A model generated the notes under the pieces. The model saw only the letters and a program-made list of their open reading frames with translations. It was not told the origin of the DNA and did not search any database. Source: Christensenella sp. UBA4651 (lineage in GTDB: Bacteria > Bacillota > Clostridia > Christensenellales > UBA1242). From it: 42,256 nucleotides of DNA. The stretch covers positions 1 to 42,256 of the forward strand of contig DHMD01000040.1 of the NCBI GenBank assembly GCA_002405615.1. The letters run 5' to 3'. Position numbers and translations under genes: made by a program. The first letter of the stretch is position 1; each line of letters begins with the position of its first letter. Of the stretch, positions 38,925 to 42,256 are shown in pieces.

Positions 38925-41177
38925 ATGATAAATGACAAAATTCTATACGAATTAGAGGACAACTTTGGCGATTGGTGGCAAAAGGGCTACGCTACCCCAC
39001 AGATGACCAATAATTTGTATCCTTACACCAGTATGTTTAGCCCAATTCAGGTCAATAAGTTGACTATCAAAAACCGCCTAGTGATGGGACCTATGGGCAA
39101 TATTGATATGGCAGAAGAGACGGGCCGACCTAGTCAAAAAATGATTAGTTACTTTGCGGAGCGTGCTCGTGGTGGCGTGGGGCTAATTACCTCGGGTCTA
39201 ATTCCTGTAAGTTATGGAATTGACTCAACTGTCAAGGAAGTCGGCGATTTGAGTTATTTCCCTCGTATTGACCGCACGCGTACTGTTTTCTCGGGGTGGA
39301 GAGAAGTAGCGGCGGGAGTTCACGCACACGGTGCGCATTTCTTTATCCAATTGACCGCAGGCCTAGGTAGAGTCGGCAATCCACAATGCCTGCTTACCCA
39401 ATTCAAGTTACCAGTCAGCGCGTCTTGGAACCCGAACTTTTACATTCCTCAAATTCCTTGCAAGAGATTGAGTGGCAGAAAACTCAACAAATTAATCAAG
39501 AATTTTGGGCAAGCGGCAGCAGACGCCAAGGCTTGCACAATTGACGGAGTTTACTTGCACGGACACGAGGGATACCTATTAGAACAATTGACGAACCCTG
39601 CATTTAACCGCAGGGTTATGGGTAGATTTAGCGACTGGCAGAGATTCGGAATTGATGTAGTCAAGCAAATTCGTAAAAGAGTTGGTAACAATTACCCTAT
39701 TATGTATCGGATTGACTTATCATTAGCATTGAACGCTACTTATCAAGACAAAATGAGTCAAAAGCCGCTCAAAAAATTCCGTAACGAGCGCACCATCCAA
39801 CAGACGCTGGAATATATGGTAAACCTCGTGCGTGCGGGCGTAGATATGTTTGATGTAGATTTGGGGTGTTACGACAACTGGTGGCTGCCTCACCCTCCTG
39901 CTAGTATGCCTAGTGGTTGTTTCCTAGAAATTTCAAAAATTGTCAAAGATTATTTTAGAGCGAACAACATTACCTCAAACGCTGGCAAACCTGTACCAAT
40001 CGTTGCTGTCGGAAAGTTGGGATACCCAGATTTGGCTGAACAGGCTCTCCGTGATGAAAAGTGCGATATGATAATGCTTGCCCGCCCACTTCTCGCAGAC
40101 CCCGAATGGCCAAACAAGGCTATGGCTGGCGAGTGCGACAAAATCAGACCTTGTATCGGCTGCCACGAGGGTTGTATTCGTGAATTTGTAGAGGGCGGAC
40201 ACCCTCAATGTGCAGTAAATCCTCGCACTGCATTTGAGGAAGTCTTTTCTCGTGAGTTGCCCAAATCAAATGAGCCACAGCACATTGCGGTAATCGGTGC
40301 AGGCCCTGCGGGTATTGTGTCTGCTAAATGCCTCTTGGAGCGTGGGCACAAGGTTGACCTTTATGAGGCGACTGACCACATCGGAGGTACACTAATCCCT
40401 GCTGGCGTGCCTACATTCAAGTACGAAATCAAAAACTATGTAACATATCTAAATGGCGTTGTTGATGAGATGAAAAAGAACTCAAACTTTACACTCAAAC
40501 TCAACAGGCGTGCTGATACACCTTATCTAAAAGACAAGTATGATTCTGTGGTGGTCGCAACTGGTAGCAAGATTGTGATACCGAATATTGCGGGTGCTGA
40601 CAAAAATCACGTAATTACTGTAACAGAGGCTCTACAAAACCCAGAAATTGTAAAGAAGGCAAAAGAAATCGTTATTCTCGGTGGTGGAGATTCTGGGTGC
40701 GAGGCTGCATATTGGGCGGCTATTGAATTAGGCAAAAAAGTAACCATTATTGAGCAAAAAGCGACACTGATGACGGATAGTTGTACCGCAAATCGTGGTC
40801 ACATACTCCACTACCTAGACAAAGCAAATGTTACAACACATAATTTGAGTACTTTGAGTGAAATCAAGGATAGCAGTGTAGTTATCAACAAAAACGTACA
40901 TAGTTCAGTACCGAACCCATACAACACTTGGCAACCTATTTTGCCAGAGAATATAACTAACCCGCTCGCTCCAAAGATTCAGACAAAAATACAATCAGTC
41001 GAAATTCCTGCTGACCTAGTAATTGTGGCTGTCGGAACTCGTGCTCAAAATGAACTATACTTTGACCTAGTGAAACAAAATGCGGTAAAGCATGTTTATC
41101 AAGTTGGTGATGCTTTCCGTCCAGGCAAGGTATTTATAGCAGTCAAGGGCGCATATCGCCGTTGTAGAGATATATAG
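38925..41177 (+). CDS. Old-yellow-enzyme family NADH:flavin oxidoreductase with 4Fe-4S cluster and FAD domain
   Basis: 750 residues, ATG with GGAGA at 38914-38918. Residues about 35-390 form the FMN-binding TIM barrel (FSPIQVNKLTIKNRLVMGPM; HGHEGYLLEQLTNPAFNRR). Cys410, Cys413, Cys417 and Cys429 give the C-x2-C-x3-C-x11-C set that binds a 4Fe-4S cluster in the 2,4-dienoyl-CoA reductase/trimethylamine dehydrogenase/BaiCD class. Two Rossmann folds follow: IAVIGAGPAG near 452 (FAD) and IVILGGGDSG near 585 (NAD(P)H). Enzymes of this class reduce activated C=C bonds of enoyl-CoAs, steroids or other enones in anaerobes; the substrate here cannot be read from sequence. The extra 30 N-terminal residues and a longer insert near residue 275 are mild oddities. 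It is co-transcribed with the AcnX gene. Confidence 0.92.
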   Translation: MINDKILYELEDNFGDWWQKGYATPQMTNNLYPYTSMFSPIQVNKLTIKNRLVMGPMGNIDMAEETGRPSQKMISYFAERARGGVGLITSGLIPVSYGIDSTVKEVGDLSYFPRIDRTRTVFSGWREVAAGVHAHGAHFFIQLTAGLGRVGNPQCLLTQFKLPVSASWNPNFYIPQIPCKRLSGRKLNKLIKNFGQAAADAKACTIDGVYLHGHEGYLLEQLTNPAFNRRVMGRFSDWQRFGIDVVKQIRKRVGNNYPIMYRIDLSLALNATYQDKMSQKPLKKFRNERTIQQTLEYMVNLVRAGVDMFDVDLGCYDNWWLPHPPASMPSGCFLEISKIVKDYFRANNITSNAGKPVPIVAVGKLGYPDLAEQALRDEKCDMIMLARPLLADPEWPNKAMAGECDKIRPCIGCHEGCIREFVEGGHPQCAVNPRTAFEEVFSRELPKSNEPQHIAVIGAGPAGIVSAKCLLERGHKVDLYEATDHIGGTLIPAGVPTFKYEIKNYVTYLNGVVDEMKKNSNFTLKLNRRADTPYLKDKYDSVVVATGSKIVIPNIAGADKNHVITVTEALQNPEIVKKAKEIVILGGGDSGCEAAYWAAIELGKKVTIIEQKATLMTDSCTANRGHILHYLDKANVTTHNLSTLSEIKDSSVVINKNVHSSVPNPYNTWQPILPENITNPLAPKIQTKIQSVEIPADLVIVAVGTRAQNELYFDLVKQNAVKHVYQVGDAFRPGKVFIAVKGAYRRCRDI

Positions 41178-41187
41178 GAGGACAAAA

Positions 41188-42256
41188 ATGGAACACAAAA
41201 TGAATTTAACGCCAGAAGAAGAAGCAATACTCAACGGCTCGCAAGGCGAAGTAATGGCAAAAATGATGCAGACTTTGGTCAGCCTTGGCGACATTTTTGG
41301 GGCAAAGCGTATGGTAAAAATCACTCACGAGGGGCATTTGGTTACTTCTATGGGTATTCCCCTACTCAAACCACTCTACCGCACTATGCAACAAATAATT
41401 GACGCAGGTATTAGCGCAAAATGGAAATTTACTGCCGACCCTCGCCCTATTGACTACAAAAATGTAAAATGCAACTTGCTAGACAAAATTGTATTTAGCA
41501 AGGTAATGTATGGCAAGCAGGCGGAGTACGAGGAGCAGTTAAAGAAAGTTGGGCTTATTTCCTCTGACTCATTTAGTTGTGCTTGCTATCACAAGGAAAT
41601 GGGAAACACTCCCCAAAAAGGCGATATTTTGTCTTGGGCAGAGAGCAGTGCCGTAGTTTATGCAAACTCAGTGTTGGGTGCTAGGTGTAACCGCAATAGT
41701 GGTATGATAGATTTGTTTGGGTGTATACTAGGTGTTGTGCCTGAATTTGGACTCTTATTAGATGAAAACAGGCAAGCAAATTGGGTAGTCGAGGTAAAAA
41801 CTACCAAAATTCCTGAGGCACAAATCTTGGGTAGTGCCATAGGAATTGCCGTTGGCGAGGGCGTGCCTTATATCAAGGGGCTGGACAAGTGGATTGGCAA
41901 GACCTTGGACGACACCACCTGCTCTTATCTCAAAGATATGGGAGCGGCTAGCGCTAGTAACGGAGCGGTTGGTTTGTACCATATTGAAAACCTAACTCCC
42001 GAAGCGGTGGAAAGTGGCGAAAAGTTAATCAGAAAAGACGCCAAAAAGCTGGTGATTGATGATGAATACTTGCAGAAAACATATGATTCTTATCCAATCC
42101 TTTGGAAAAACAAAAACGCAAGACCAAAATTGTGCTTTATCGGGTGTCCTCATCTATCACTAGAACAACTGGATAGTTGGACTGACAAGATTTTTGACTC
42201 GTTAATCAAAAACGGCAGGACAAAAGTTACCTGTCGCACAATTCTAACCACTTCTT
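41188..42256 (+). CDS. Aconitase-X (AcnX/DUF521) family protein, 3' end beyond window
   Basis: 356 complete codons from ATG 41188, still open at the window end. AGGAGG at 41176-41181 overlaps the stop codon of the oxidoreductase, so the two are tightly coupled. Family landmarks are LTPEEEAILNGSQGEVMAKMM, LVSLGDIFGAKRMVKITHEGH, the Cys region FSCACYHKEMGNTP, the hallmark WAESSAVVYANSVLGARCNR, and PEFGLLLDENR. AcnX enzymes are Fe-S hydro-lyases; known members dehydrate cis-3-hydroxyproline or phosphomevalonate, the latter with a separate small DUF126 subunit. The usual HVSG after the N-terminal motif is altered to EGHLVTS. The reaction here is unknown; the oxidoreductase partner suggests a dehydration followed by reduction of the double bond (inference). 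Confidence 0.9.
   Translation, partial: MEHKMNLTPEEEAILNGSQGEVMAKMMQTLVSLGDIFGAKRMVKITHEGHLVTSMGIPLLKPLYRTMQQIIDAGISAKWKFTADPRPIDYKNVKCNLLDKIVFSKVMYGKQAEYEEQLKKVGLISSDSFSCACYHKEMGNTPQKGDILSWAESSAVVYANSVLGARCNRNSGMIDLFGCILGVVPEFGLLLDENRQANWVVEVKTTKIPEAQILGSAIGIAVGEGVPYIKGLDKWIGKTLDDTTCSYLKDMGAASASNGAVGLYHIENLTPEAVESGEKLIRKDAKKLVIDDEYLQKTYDSYPILWKNKNARPKLCFIGCPHLSLEQLDSWTDKIFDSLIKNGRTKVTCRTILTTS

Overview
The window looks like a piece of a low-GC (about 40% by eye) Gram-positive chromosome, most likely an uncultured Clostridia-type Firmicute. The grounds are strong AGGAGG ribosome binding sites, sigma-A-like promoters (TTGA..-17-TATAAT), monoderm-style surface proteins (one lipoprotein signal, one C-terminal membrane anchor with a basic tail), and a Gram-positive or mycoplasma-ICE style type IV secretion gene set. 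The standard code is used: tryptophan is TGG and only one gene ends in TGA. No rRNA, tRNA, integrase, transposase or CRISPR array was recognised.

Left third (1-12962), a type IV secretion (T4SS) cluster. On the minus strand: a large unrecognised soluble protein whose C-terminal end runs off the left edge inside an exact repeat; VirB4 with a VirB3/PrgI-like membrane N-terminus; a VirB6/TrbL-like membrane protein followed 18 bp later by a separate Ala/Gly-rich tail gene; a 731-residue lipoprotein; and a small two-helix pilin-like protein (VirB2/TrbC type, Mbov_0395-like). Divergently, on the plus strand, lies the VirD4/TraG coupling ATPase. Nearly every unit has its own promoter and hairpin. 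No relaxase or recombinase is visible, so conjugation (with mobilisation genes outside the window) and protein secretion both remain possible.

Middle and right (13365-38672), the giant surface locus. A 2908-residue protein of tandem Ig-like modules with a C-terminal membrane anchor is followed by a 418-residue paralogue of transcription terminator Rho whose ATPase motifs are ruined. Facing them is a 5040-residue lipoprotein built of Ig/BIG2-like domains and long GLUG-type beta-helix blocks. A perfect bidirectional terminator separates the convergent genes. The two giants take up about 24 kb of the 42 kb.

Right end (38925-42256), a metabolic operon: an old-yellow-enzyme type flavin/4Fe-4S oxidoreductase, then an aconitase-X (DUF521) family dehydratase cut by the window edge. 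The AcnX ribosome site overlaps the oxidoreductase stop codon.

The best candidates for something undescribed are the degenerate Rho paralogue lodged between two giant surface genes, and the pairing of a compact T4SS lacking a visible relaxase with giant surface proteins. Any functional link between these parts is inference from proximity only.
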